The position numbers and the translations under genes were made by a program. Positions 17,074 through 25,068 of a stretch of 64,000 nt of DNA are shown here, piece after piece. The DNA comes from an uncultured Prevotella sp. (lineage in GTDB: Bacteria; Bacteroidota; Bacteroidia; Bacteroidales; Bacteroidaceae). The notes beneath the pieces are model-generated. The model did not search any database, was not told the DNA's origin, and saw only the letters and a program-made list of their open reading frames with translations. Where the stretch lies: the NCBI GenBank assembly GCA_944320105.1, contig CALUGA010000009.1:1-64000 (forward strand), in the 5' to 3' direction. Each line of letters begins with the position of its first letter. Positions within the stretch are counted from its first letter, which is position 1.

Positions 17074-18159
17074 TTACTCATTCCACTGCAACTGTATATC
17101 GGTTACCCCAGAGATGCCGCGGATGGTGGTATTCACCTTATACCACGTGGCCTGCCTGAGAGGGGCAGGGAAAGTGAAAGTATATTCGCGAGATGTTTGG
17201 GAGTCGCCGTTGGCCGTGGTGGCCTCGATGTCAAACCTTACCTTGGGGGCGGCTCCACCATCGGGGAACACGTAATGGTAAACGCGGCCATTGCGTTGGC
17301 TTATCTCCGTGGTGTTGAGGAACAGGGAAGAGCCGCAGAGCGATGCTGCGTTCTCACTGAACGAAGGAAAGAGGCGGCCGCTGCCCGCACCACCATCATC
17401 GGGGGTTGCCCCGCCACTGAATGCGAAGTCCGTGACGCGCACATTGGTATATTTGGGATAGGCGTCAGCGGCATCCCACTGTATGTCTATCTTGGCAGCG
17501 AGGCGGCGGAGCGTCATTGTGGGCGTGGCCTGCCCCACCTCACCCTCAGTGCCTTGGCGAATCTCGTAAGTGCCAAGGCCGCCGGTGGCGGCATCAGCGT
17601 AATAGCCAGTGGCCACGCTGAGGAACTTGCCCACGCGGTTGGTATCGCCTTGGGCATAGCTGTTGGGGATGGTGAGCGAGGCCACAGCGTCGGTACTGTT
17701 AGCCCAACCGTCGATGACGTCGCCGAGGTCTTTACCACCGTCAGTCACCGCGATGCCGCTGCTGTACGTCACGCCATATATATGCACGTCGCCGGGCTGC
17801 ACGTCGAGCGCGAGCCGCCTTACGTTGGCATTGCCGCTGACCGCAGGCAGGCGGTCGAACTCTTCCTTGGTGATAATCTTGGCCATGCGGCGTTGTGCAG
17901 GCATGGAGATATCATCGCTGTTCTGCACATACTCAAGCATCACGGCCAGCTCATCCCAGTCGGTGCCCTCGCCGGTGGGCTGGCCGGGGTCGCCGAGGCG
18001 CGTGCCGGCAGCGGCAGGCACGGCTATGTAGAGCTGCACCGTCTCCGTGAGCGGCGCGGAGGCCGACGCCCCCTCGTCGTCGCCCGAGCAGGCCGCAAGG
18101 GCAAAGAGAGGCAAGGCCAAGCACAGCTTGCTGATTGCTGAAAGCATTCCTTTAATCAT
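17074..18159 (-). CDS. Fimbrillin-family lipoprotein (probable accessory fimbrial subunit)
   Basis: This 361-residue protein has a signal peptide and lipobox LFALAAC with predicted lipidated Cys24, then SGDDEGAS. The layout is that of FimA/Mfa1-type pilins: lipoprotein leader, N-terminal beta domain beginning TETVQLYIAVPAA, and a second domain ending TWYKVNTTIRGISGVTDIQLQWNE. In this family the lipoprotein is moved to the surface, trimmed by an Arg-specific protease and polymerised by donor-strand exchange. It follows the Mfa2/FimB gene by 165 bases on the same strand, so an accessory or tip subunit is more likely than the main pilin. The exact subfamily cannot be set by eye. Confidence 0.75.
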   Translation of the reverse strand: MIKGMLSAISKLCLALPLFALAACSGDDEGASASAPLTETVQLYIAVPAAAGTRLGDPGQPTGEGTDWDELAVMLEYVQNSDDISMPAQRRMAKIITKEEFDRLPAVSGNANVRRLALDVQPGDVHIYGVTYSSGIAVTDGGKDLGDVIDGWANSTDAVASLTIPNSYAQGDTNRVGKFLSVATGYYADAATGGLGTYEIRQGTEGEVGQATPTMTLRRLAAKIDIQWDAADAYPKYTNVRVTDFAFSGGATPDDGGAGSGRLFPSFSENAASLCGSSLFLNTTEISQRNGRVYHYVFPDGGAAPKVRFDIEATTANGDSQTSREYTFTFPAPLRQATWYKVNTTIRGISGVTDIQLQWNE

Positions 18160-18169
18160 GATGGAAGTA

Positions 18170-18262
18170 TTTTGAGAGGGCTGGGAGCTTTGGGAGGGCT
18201 GGGAGAGCTGAGAGCTTTGTGAGAACTGGGAGTTCTGGGAGAACTGAGAGTTCTGAGGACAC
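18170..18262. repeat. 9-nt-period repeat (GGGAGAACT/GGGAGTTCT)
   Basis: Imperfect 9-nt units GGGAGGGCT, GGGAGAACT and GGGAGTTCT fill the spacer between the second fimbrillin and the Mfa2/FimB gene. Related runs are at 23806-23851, 27297-27403 and 31806-31857. Confidence 0.75.
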
Positions 18263-18324
18263 CCGCAATCCCTGCCCAGTTGAAGGGCGCAGCCATTTCT
18301 TAATTCTTACTTCTTAATTCTTAA

Positions 18325-19380
18325 TTAAATTTCTATGTCGTGGTCGCCGCCGGGCTTCCAGTCGAGCTTTACGCTCACGCCCACCTCGGGGGCGTCGGTC
18401 ACCACCTGGCCGCCATCGCCTATGCGCGCCTTAATCACCTTTATGTCGCCGGCGCGCAGCGGCTCGCTCACGCTGAGGGTACTCTCGGTGATGCTGCCGT
18501 TCTCAGTGGTGTATACCACGAACTGGTAGAGGGAGGAAGCCTCTCCCCCCGCCCTCTCCCGTGGAGAGGGAGCCGCTCCGCCCAATAAACGGCCCTGTTG
18601 AATGGCTTGCAGCCCTCTCCCCACGGGGGAGAGTTGGAGAGGGGCTTCCCGGCTTGGGAAGCAGGCGGCGTAGAGAGCCACGCGGCCTTGGCCGTCGTCG
18701 AGGCGCGAGGCGCGGATGACGGTGTTGCGGTCGAAGCTGTAAGTGCTGTCGGCCACGGCAAAAGCCGAGGCCATGCCGCTTAGCGAGCCGTGTATGTCGG
18801 TGAGCTGGTGGCCGTTAAGGTCGATGACCAAGGCCACGGCACTGTTCTGCATATACAGGTCTACGTTGAAACTGCCGCCGGCATCGGCCACGCGCAACTG
18901 CCGCCTCGCGGCAAAGACGCCGGAGGAGTGGGAATCGATGGTGTCGGCAGGGGCCTGGCGCAGGCAGAGGGCGGAGTAAGCGTCGCCCTCCACGCTCACC
19001 TGCGGCTCCGCCCCGGCGTTGGCAATGGCAAGGTGGTTGTAGTCGGCCGAGGGCAGGTAGATGGTATAGGTAGCCGAGGAGCCGTCCATCTCGTGGGCCT
19101 CGCGGTGGGCGGGTGCCTCACCGGTGTAGAAGGCAAGGTCGAGGTCGGAGGCGTGGTCGGTGAACACTCCGCCAAGGGCCTGTGCAAGGCGCTCGGCCAC
19201 GGCCTGCTCCGCCGGTGCCGACAGCTCGCCGTAGAGCGTGGAGCGCAGGTTGGTGCGCAGCCTCACGTTGTAGGTAAGGCCGAAGTCGGTGCCGCAGCCC
19301 GAAAGGTCTTCGTTGATGCACGACGTGAGCGACGGCAAGGCCAGCGCCAGCAATGCAAGTATCTTATTGTTCTTCTTCAT
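18325..19380 (-). CDS. FimB/Mfa2 family fimbrial anchor lipoprotein
   Basis: This 351-residue protein starts MKKNNKILALLALALPSLTS and has predicted lipidated Cys21 in the family-typical block SCINEDLSGC. The end (AGDIKVIKARIGDGG then VGVSVKLDWKPGGDHDIEI) also fits Mfa2/FimB. In Porphyromonas this protein anchors the fimbrial shaft to the outer membrane and limits its length. I chose ATG 19380 (19392 is possible, adding MLTK) because longer versions only add translated repeat. Residues about 243-282 contain two in-frame insertions of the GC-rich palindromic element (SREAPLQLSPVGRGLQ and GGAAPSPRERAGGEASS), interrupting an otherwise ordinary domain just before LYQFVVYTTENGS. Whether the product still folds is unknown. 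Confidence 0.88.
   Translation of the reverse strand: MKKNNKILALLALALPSLTSCINEDLSGCGTDFGLTYNVRLRTNLRSTLYGELSAPAEQAVAERLAQALGGVFTDHASDLDLAFYTGEAPAHREAHEMDGSSATYTIYLPSADYNHLAIANAGAEPQVSVEGDAYSALCLRQAPADTIDSHSSGVFAARRQLRVADAGGSFNVDLYMQNSAVALVIDLNGHQLTDIHGSLSGMASAFAVADSTYSFDRNTVIRASRLDDGQGRVALYAACFPSREAPLQLSPVGRGLQAIQQGRLLGGAAPSPRERAGGEASSLYQFVVYTTENGSITESTLSVSEPLRAGDIKVIKARIGDGGQVVTDAPEVGVSVKLDWKPGGDHDIEI
18535..18583 (-). repeat. In-frame palindromic element in the Mfa2/FimB gene
   Basis: On the coding strand it reads GGGCGGAGCGGCTCCCTCTC then the dyad around CCACGGG, and encodes GGAAPSPRERAGGEAS. The frame is the same as in the copies at 23540 and 26538-26646. Confidence 0.85.
18612..18650 (-). 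repeat. Divergent in-frame copy of the palindromic element in the Mfa2/FimB gene
   Basis: On the plus strand it reads GCCCTCTCCCCACGGGGGAG and then TTGGAGAGGGGCTTCCC, a variant with arms CTCTCCCC/GGGGGAGAG. It encodes EAPLQLSPVGRGLQ, about 10 codons before the standard copy. Confidence 0.6.
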
Positions 19381-19751
19381 CTTCGTCAACATCTTTCTTT
19401 GTGAGCGGAGGCCGAACCAACGGCACTCCGCCCTGGAAGCCTCTCCCCCCGCCCTCTCCCGTGGAGAGGGAGCCGCTACGCCCGAGGGTGAGGGTGATGG
19501 AAGCCCTGTCGTGGTGCCACGCTCCACCACGTTCCGGCCTTAGAGCGCCCTGACCAGTTGCTGCCACGTTCCGGCGGGTTTGCAACCCGCCGGGAGGCTG
19601 TTGGGGGTTTGCAACCCCCGTAGCCACAAGCTCACGGGGCGCGGACTTTCCATGCATTTTAATTTGCATTTCCGGGTCGCAGACCCGGCTCCGGGAGGCG
19701 GCGGGTTGCAAACCCGCCGCAACGTGGGAGGAACGTGGGAGGAGTCAGAGT
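19381..19751. repeat. Spacer with palindromic element and REP-like blocks
   Basis: No gene is supported. A standard PSPRERAGGEA-type element is at 19435-19483, just upstream of the Mfa2/FimB start. REP-like blocks with CGGCGGGTTTGCAACCCGCC and CCGGGTCGCAGACCCGG follow at about 19562-19735, next to the fimbrillin stop. Confidence 0.8.
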
Positions 19752-21578
19752 TTACTCTCCAATCTCCACGTCGAAGCTCATACCGGCAGACCATGAGAGG
19801 TCAACCGAGAGACCCAGCTCCATCTTTGTGGCGCGCAGGTCGGGGATGGTGTTGTAGGCAGACGCGAGGCTGCTGATGGTTACATTGGCCGTAGTGGTGT
19901 GGTCGGCAGCAAAGATGTGGGCGTTGGTCCATTTTGCGGGCTTGGTGGAGTTGCCGGACCCGTTCGGGTCGAGCTGGCCCACGAGGTAGAACTTGCCGCC
20001 TACGGGGATGATGCCGTCAGCGCCGCGGAACTCCACGCCACTGTTGTTCTCAAGCTCTACGGCGAAGTTAACCTTCTGCGCGGTGGCGAGGGTGTCGCTC
20101 AGCACGAGGGTGTAGTTGGGGGTGCTGGCGGTGCCGGCCATGGCCACGAGCTTGTTGTCATCATCGGTTGCGCACTTGTCGTAGATGGTCTTATCCATCT
20201 GAGTGCTGGCGGCAGGTTCCAGCTTCCAGTCGGCCAGTGTGGGCTGTCCACCCACGAGCACAGCCGTAACGGGGAATCCCTCGGCAGGCACGTTAACCCA
20301 CACTGCGGGATTGCTTTCGGTGCCCTTGTCCTGCAGCTGTGCAGCCTTGCACTTCACGGTGAGCTTCAGGTTGGCCACGCCATACTGGATGTTCTTCTTC
20401 AAGGCGATGGAACGGGTGGTGGCGGTAACGGCATTGCCCCAGCTGTTGCCAGAGGCGTTCCAAGGTGCGGTGTTGGCAACCCAGTTGGTAGTGGTGTTAG
20501 GCCATGTTTCCACCTCGTCATTGCTGGCGGCGAGGTCAGTGTTGATGAAGTAATAGAGCGATGTGGGGAAGCAGATGTCCGTAGCCTTCAGCTTGGCACC
20601 GAACACATTGCCGCTGCCCGTGGCATCCTCAACGTAAGAGAACTTTTGGCCTGCGGTGCCATCAGCATTGCAAGCCAGTTCCACTGCACCATCGGGCAGG
20701 TTGAGGTTCTGCGGGAAGGTGAGCGTGGTGCTCAGCGTGTAGGGAGCAGCAGAGCCAGTAACGGTGAATGTACCACCGCTTGTGATGGCGGTGCGGATGG
20801 CCAGTGCGGCGGTCTTGTCGGCGCTTTCTCCATCTGCAGCAGCCCAACGCTCCACGGTGTTGTAGAGGTTTTGCAGAGCCAGCTTGATGTTGTTTGCCGA
20901 ACCGGCCTTCATGGTTACAAAGGCGGCGTGAAGGGCTTTAAATTCATCGTCAGAGCTAGTGCTCCAGTTGGAAACGTTCTCCACTGCATTGAGCACTGCG
21001 AGCAGCTTCGTGGCCTCTTCGTTGGTGCTTACGGTGACGTTATTGCCGAGCACCGGCTCAAGGGCAAAGGTGAGCTGGCTGAGGTTGGTGGTACCTTCAG
21101 TTGCGAGCTTGGCGTCGTTAAGCACACCTTTGGCAAACTTGCCGACTGCGTCGGTACCCATGGGAGCCGTGGCGTAGAAGAGGAAGCCCTTGGTGCCTAC
21201 AGGCACATTGACGTCGCTGTAAATCTTGGACGACTGCGAGGTGCTGATGTCAGTAGTGTTAAGGTCGGTGAGGGGAATCACCGAAGAGGCGACCTCATTG
21301 CCAGCAGTAGGCTGGGAAGCGAACGACAGCAGGTGGATGTTATCCATGCCGAGGAAGCTAACAGGACTGCCGTTCTGCGTGTTACCGGCGGTCATACGGG
21401 TGTCGGGGCCACCATAAGGGATGTTGAGAGCAAAGCTCGTCTTCACCACTTGGCCCGGCACTGTGGGCTGCGGGTTGCCCTCTGCTGCCAGCTCATCGTC
21501 GGACGAGCAAGCTGTGAAAGCTACTGCGCCTGAGAGCAGCATTGCGCTCATCAAGGCAAAATGTTTTTGATTCTTCAT
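19752..21578 (-). CDS. Fimbrillin (FimA/Mfa1-like) major-subunit candidate
   Basis: This 608-residue protein starts MKNQKHFALMSAMLLSGAVA, with lipobox FTAC (predicted lipidated Cys24) followed by SSDDELAAEGN. It has a lipoprotein leader, VKTSFALNIPYGGPDTRM at the mature N-terminal region, and a C-terminus ELGLSVDLSWSAGMSFDVEIGE that could supply the donor strand. The Arg in PDTRM lies where fimbrillins are often cut by an Arg-specific protease; that is inference. The start was set at 21578 because upstream codons come from spacer repeats. It lies between the DUF3868 and Mfa2/FimB genes, where the shaft subunit is usually found, but it is longer than typical FimA or Mfa1. Confidence 0.8.
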   Translation of the reverse strand: MKNQKHFALMSAMLLSGAVAFTACSSDDELAAEGNPQPTVPGQVVKTSFALNIPYGGPDTRMTAGNTQNGSPVSFLGMDNIHLLSFASQPTAGNEVASSVIPLTDLNTTDISTSQSSKIYSDVNVPVGTKGFLFYATAPMGTDAVGKFAKGVLNDAKLATEGTTNLSQLTFALEPVLGNNVTVSTNEEATKLLAVLNAVENVSNWSTSSDDEFKALHAAFVTMKAGSANNIKLALQNLYNTVERWAAADGESADKTAALAIRTAITSGGTFTVTGSAAPYTLSTTLTFPQNLNLPDGAVELACNADGTAGQKFSYVEDATGSGNVFGAKLKATDICFPTSLYYFINTDLAASNDEVETWPNTTTNWVANTAPWNASGNSWGNAVTATTRSIALKKNIQYGVANLKLTVKCKAAQLQDKGTESNPAVWVNVPAEGFPVTAVLVGGQPTLADWKLEPAASTQMDKTIYDKCATDDDNKLVAMAGTASTPNYTLVLSDTLATAQKVNFAVELENNSGVEFRGADGIIPVGGKFYLVGQLDPNGSGNSTKPAKWTNAHIFAADHTTTANVTISSLASAYNTIPDLRATKMELGLSVDLSWSAGMSFDVEIGE

Positions 21579-22261
21579 AATTGTTTTGTTTTTATTGGGG
21601 TTGATTGTTTGTTTCATTTTGCCGGGTCTGAGACCCAGCCCAGGGGAGGCGGCGGGTTGCAAACCCGCCGCAACGGGGGAGGGCAACGGGGCCGCAGCGG
21701 GGCGGGCAGCAGGGTGGGCTGCGTGGGAGGCAGCGGCATGACTGCCATATATCCTATTTCCCTGTTGGCGCCACGTTCCGGCGGGTTTTAGCTTTTAGCT
21801 GCCCTGTTGGCGCCACGTTCCGGCGGGTTTTAGCTTTTAGCTGCCCTGTTGGCGCCACGTTCCGGCGGGTTTTAGTTTTTAGCTGCCCAGTTGGCGCCAC
21901 GTTCCGGCGGGTTTGCAACCCGCCGGGTGGGGGTTGGGGGTTTGCAACCCCCGCAGCGGACACGCTGCCCCATTTATTATTACCTTTCCCATCGGCACTT
22001 GTTGCCGGGTCTCAGACCCGGCCCAGGGGAGGCGGCGGGTTGCAAACCCGCCGCAACGTGGGAGGGCAACGTGGGAGGGCAGTGGGGCGAGCTGCGTGGG
22101 AGGCAGCGGGACCGCAGGGAGAGGGGGCTGCAGCGGGGAGATGGCGGCGCGCGGCAAGAATGCCGCACCCCCTAAGGCCTGCCCACATATTCTTTTAATT
22201 TTTATCTTTTATCTTTTAACTTTTAATTTTTAACTTTTAATTTTTAACTTCATGGCCTTCC
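21579..22261. repeat. Spacer of REP-like palindromes and 42-bp tandem repeats
   Basis: No gene is supported. REP-like blocks lie at about 21621-21680 and 21896-22065. Between them a 42-bp unit (starting CCTGTTGGCGCCACGTTCCG) repeats at 21761, 21803, 21845 and 21887. AT-rich TTTTAATTTTTAAC repeats run from about 22195 to 22250 near the DUF3868 stop. Confidence 0.8.
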
Positions 22262-23668
22262 TCACTTGTTAAGCCTTTCCGCCTCAATTATCCGCTCATA
22301 CTGGCGCAGGTTCTCGCGGGCCTCGGCGTTGCCATGGCTGATGGCGCGGCGCAGTCGGCTGAGGGCCTCGGTGCGGTTGCCCGTCATGAAGCAGGCCACT
22401 CCGAGGGCGTTCTGCGCGCGCTCGTCGTGCTCCACGGTGCGGAGCATGGCAAGGGCCTCCTCGTTGCGCCCCTGCCACAGCAGTTGCGTGGCACGGTTGA
22501 TCACCTCGGCAGCGGTGTCGGGCTTGAAGTCGTAGTAGATGCGCATATATCCCGAGTTGCGCTGGTCGGCCAGCACACTGTCGCGCAGCCAGCGGTAGGC
22601 GTGTCCGTTGCCGAGGCGCTTTATGAGCCACTCACGGCGGTCAGCGTCAGTCTCTGTGTCGATGATGCGGAGCAGAGGGTCGCGCCAGGGCGAGGCCGAG
22701 GCCGCAATGGCGTGGCGCATCTCGCGCCATCCCTCACCACCGTTCACTGTCTCGTAGAGCGAATCGGGCGTAGGCACACGCTGCTGCACATAGTCCTTAA
22801 GCGCCATGACGCGGTGTCCGGCAAGGTCGATGTTGTGGCGGCGCGGTCCGTCGACTGACGCCAGACCCACTATCTGAATCTTCTTCACCGTTGACGCTGT
22901 GTCGGCCATGATGGCTCGCGTTATGTCGATGATACGGTCGAGGGTGGCGGCGTTGTTGCGGAAGTCGTGCAGGAGCACGTGGCGGTCAAGCTCGAAGTGC
23001 ACGAGCAGTGCGCCCTCCATTGGCGAGCCGTCGTAGGGGCGGTACTGCGATATGTGCTGCAACACGGGGTTGTCCTTCTGCAGCTCGCCGGCCCTGCCGC
23101 GCTCCGGCACAAGGGCCAACGCCGGGCGGAACGGCGGCACGTAGGCAAAGTGGCCAATGTGGGCGGCAGGCATCTGCTCCACCTCACAGCAGCCCTCGCC
23201 CTCGCGCTGCGCATCGACACTGATGCGCCCCTGCCATAGCCACGGTGCCTCGGCGCGCGTGAGCGTCACTGAGTAAGGCACAGCCTGCCCGGCGGCCACC
23301 TCGCGACTGGCAGCCTTGGGGGCATCGCCGAAGAAGCGCGCGCGGTCGGTATAGCGGCGGTTGCGCTTGCCCCGGAACACCGAGGGCGAGAGCCGCAGCG
23401 TGTCGCCGCGCCCGTTGGTGAGCATGGGCATGGCCCACACGGAGTAGTCGCTGCCCACGTTGCGTCCTTCGGCCAGCGAGAAAGCAAGGCTGAGGGCGGT
23501 GCTGTCGCGCCAGGTGACGCGGAGGGAAGCCTCACCCACGGAAGCCTCACCCCCCGCCCTCTCCCGTGGAGAGGGAGCCGCTACGCCCGCCCACACATCA
23601 GCGAGCGGGAGGGCCGCCACCATGAAGGCGGCGCACAGCGCGGTATTTATCAGTGGTTTCATATACAT
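22262..23668 (-). CDS. DUF3868 protein with OmpA-like and TPR-like regions, fimbrial locus
   Basis: This 468-residue protein has a signal peptide (ending LPLADVWAG), a DUF3868-type N-terminal region (LRVTWRDSTALSLAFSL, DYSVWAMPMLTNGRGDTLRL), an OmpA-like middle part (VHFELDRHVLLHDFRNNAATLDRIID, then IQIVGLASVDGPRRHNIDLAGHRVMALKDYV at about 250-310) and a TPR-like end (NRATQLLWQGRNEEALAMLR...). Proteins of this type recur in Bacteroidetes fimbrial operons; the OmpA-like part may bind peptidoglycan. Residues about 27-43 are an in-frame copy of the palindromic element (VAAPSPRERAGGEAS), placed exactly at the signal-peptide/mature junction. The first codon may instead be the ATG at 23662. Confidence 0.82.
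   Translation of the reverse strand: MYMKPLINTALCAAFMVAALPLADVWAGVAAPSPRERAGGEASVGEASLRVTWRDSTALSLAFSLAEGRNVGSDYSVWAMPMLTNGRGDTLRLSPSVFRGKRNRRYTDRARFFGDAPKAASREVAAGQAVPYSVTLTRAEAPWLWQGRISVDAQREGEGCCEVEQMPAAHIGHFAYVPPFRPALALVPERGRAGELQKDNPVLQHISQYRPYDGSPMEGALLVHFELDRHVLLHDFRNNAATLDRIIDITRAIMADTASTVKKIQIVGLASVDGPRRHNIDLAGHRVMALKDYVQQRVPTPDSLYETVNGGEGWREMRHAIAASASPWRDPLLRIIDTETDADRREWLIKRLGNGHAYRWLRDSVLADQRNSGYMRIYYDFKPDTAAEVINRATQLLWQGRNEEALAMLRTVEHDERAQNALGVACFMTGNRTEALSRLRRAISHGNAEARENLRQYERIIEAERLNK
23540..23588 (-). repeat. In-frame palindromic element in the DUF3868 gene
   Basis: Same core as at 26538-26646 with one different base run (CTCACCCCCC). It encodes VAAPSPRERAGGEAS directly after the predicted signal peptide. 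A short partial duplication (GGAAGCCTCACCCA) adjoins it. Confidence 0.85.
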
Positions 23669-23910
23669 AATATATTATCTCGTTGTATGTTGTAGTGGTT
23701 CTTGTTTTCTTTTTCCGGGTCGCAGACCCGGCACCGGGAGGCGGCGGGTTACAAACCCGCCGCAACGTGGCGGTAACGGGGCTTTGAGTAGGCTAAGAGG
23801 GTTGGGGGACTGGGAGAACTGGGAGAACTGGGAGGACTGGGAGTTATAGGGAATAGTACCCCCTAAGGCTTGCCCGCATATTCTTTTAATTTTTAACTTT
23901 TAATTTTTAA
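23669..23910. repeat. Spacer with REP-like block, 9-nt repeat and AT-rich tail
   Basis: A REP-like block is at about 23716-23770 and GGGAGAACT repeats are at 23806-23851. TTTTAATTTTTAACT repeats sit next to the DUF3575 stop. No gene is seen. Confidence 0.75.
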
Positions 23911-24504
23911 CTATTTAATGTAGTATATTGCCGAGATAGCGAGTTTGGTGGGCATGAAGAGCCAACGCGTATGGTCATCGACCTGCGAGCCGCACACCTC
24001 GCACATATATTTCTTGTAGTGGGTGACACCGATGCCAAGGCCGATGGCGGCCTCGATGCTCCAGCGCCGACCAAGCATCCAACTATAGCCGTATACAAGA
24101 CCGATGGCCCCGAGGTCGCCCTGGAAGCGGTGGTCATCAAGCTCCGGGAAGATGCCGAACGGCACATCGATGTTTCCCACGTTGTAGTGAGAGTAGATGG
24201 CGTTGGCCCCAATGAAGTGGCCAGCGTATGGCGAGCAGAGCCAATAGCGCGCCTCCGGCTCAATGAGCACATGCTTGAGCTTGGTGTTGTCGGAATAAGT
24301 AAATGGATTGTAGCCGGCAGTGAGACCCACCGTCCACTTGGGAGCTACCCGAATCTCTGCACCGGCATTAAACGTTGTTGTCGCCCAATATAAAGCATTG
24401 GTTTTCAAAGCAATGCTCTGGGCAAACGAACGCTGCGCCCCCATGAGAAGCATGATGACAACCATCACAAGGCCCGCAAGCCTGCATTTATCGCTACGAT
24501 TCAT
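23911..24504 (-). CDS. DUF3575 outer-membrane protein, first gene of the fimbrial locus
   Basis: This 197-residue protein has a signal peptide (MNRSDKCRLAGLVMVVIMLL...SFAQ) and alternating beta segments: SIALKTNALYWATTTFNAGAEIRV, WTVGLTAGYNPF, LIEPEARYWLC, FIGANAIYSHYNVG and WSIEAAIGLGIG. That is the DUF3575 pattern, an outer-membrane barrel-like family common at the head of Bacteroidetes fimbrial clusters. The C-terminal CEVC...DDHTRWLFMPTKLAISAIYY is also usual for it. An upstream ATG at 24522 would add six residues; I prefer 24504 as a cleaner signal peptide. A long leader separates it from the promoter at 24809-24839. Confidence 0.82.
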   Translation of the reverse strand: MNRSDKCRLAGLVMVVIMLLMGAQRSFAQSIALKTNALYWATTTFNAGAEIRVAPKWTVGLTAGYNPFTYSDNTKLKHVLIEPEARYWLCSPYAGHFIGANAIYSHYNVGNIDVPFGIFPELDDHRFQGDLGAIGLVYGYSWMLGRRWSIEAAIGLGIGVTHYKKYMCEVCGSQVDDHTRWLFMPTKLAISAIYYIK

Positions 24505-24808
24505 CTTGCATGAACTCAACATATAATCGCTATAAAATTTGCTAATAGATATCTTCTTTCCTAATAACTAATTTCCGCGCAGCAGCAGTTCCCTACACCA
24601 TTCTGCCCGAAAACCTTAAGAGCGCCACAACGAAAGAGACTCAAGCAAAAGCCTGGCTTCAGCAGCACTTTAACCTTCCGCCCCTACATCGGGAAATGTC
24701 CGTCGCCTTAGAAAAGGCGATTAGCTAATTTATTGGCGGAGCTTAACATTACTTACTTGTAAACCTTATTTTCCTGTTGCTACCCGCCAAACACACTAAT
24801 TTTTAAGG
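24505..24808 (-). promoter_or_regulatory. Long (about 290 base) untranslated leader of the fimbrial locus
   Basis: Between the promoter's -7 box and the DUF3575 start there is no gene. The leader includes the small inverted repeat GTCGCCTT-AGA-AAAGGCGA near 24700-24722. I could not match it to a known riboswitch. Confidence 0.35.
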
Positions 24809-24839
24809 CAAAGATACGAATTTAATTATTGAAAAGCAA
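24809..24839 (-). promoter_or_regulatory. Promoter of the fimbrial locus
   Basis: Read on the minus strand, the -33 TTG (24837-24839) and -7 TATCTTTG (24809-24816) are 20 bases apart, a full match to the Bacteroidetes consensus. A run of nine C/G (24857-24865) lies 17 bases upstream of the -33 box. Confidence 0.72.
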
Positions 24840-24904
24840 CAGAATGTTTAAAATTACCCCCCCCCGTTAACATTATTTAAGCAAGAGACTCGATACAAGA
24901 GAGG

Positions 24905-25005
24905 GGGCTATATAGGAGTAATAGGACTAATAGGGCTGATAGGGCTAATAGGACTAATAAGCCAAATAGGGCTAATAGGACTAATAGGAGCTATAGGGCT
25001 AATAG
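24905..25005. repeat. 9-nt-period repeat (TAATAGGRC)
   Basis: About ten imperfect units of CTAATAGGA/CTAATAGGG fill the spacer. The same family occurs at 29240-29284 and 32250-32362, and weakly near 3827-3872. Confidence 0.8.
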
Positions 25006-25012
25006 GAAAGCA

Positions 25013-25056
25013 GGCTGCGCCCTTCCACGAGGACTGCCACGCGGAAGGGCGTAGCC
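25013..25056 (-). terminator. Stem-loop after the TonB receptor gene
   Basis: GGCTGCGCCCTTCC (25013-25026) pairs with GGAAGGGCGTAGCC (25043-25056) with one wobble, about 13 bases beyond the receptor's stop codon. The run after the stem on the minus strand is weak. Confidence 0.6.
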
Positions 25057-25068
25057 TTTTCTTAATTC

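Noticed and set aside
19381..19530. Longer N-terminus of the Mfa2/FimB protein
   Set aside because: It would place spacer repeat sequence before a clear lipoprotein signal peptide.
21754..21963. 69-residue minus-strand frame of repeated TRRNVAPTGQLKAK
   Set aside because: It is the 42-bp tandem repeat translated; open only because 42 is a multiple of 3.
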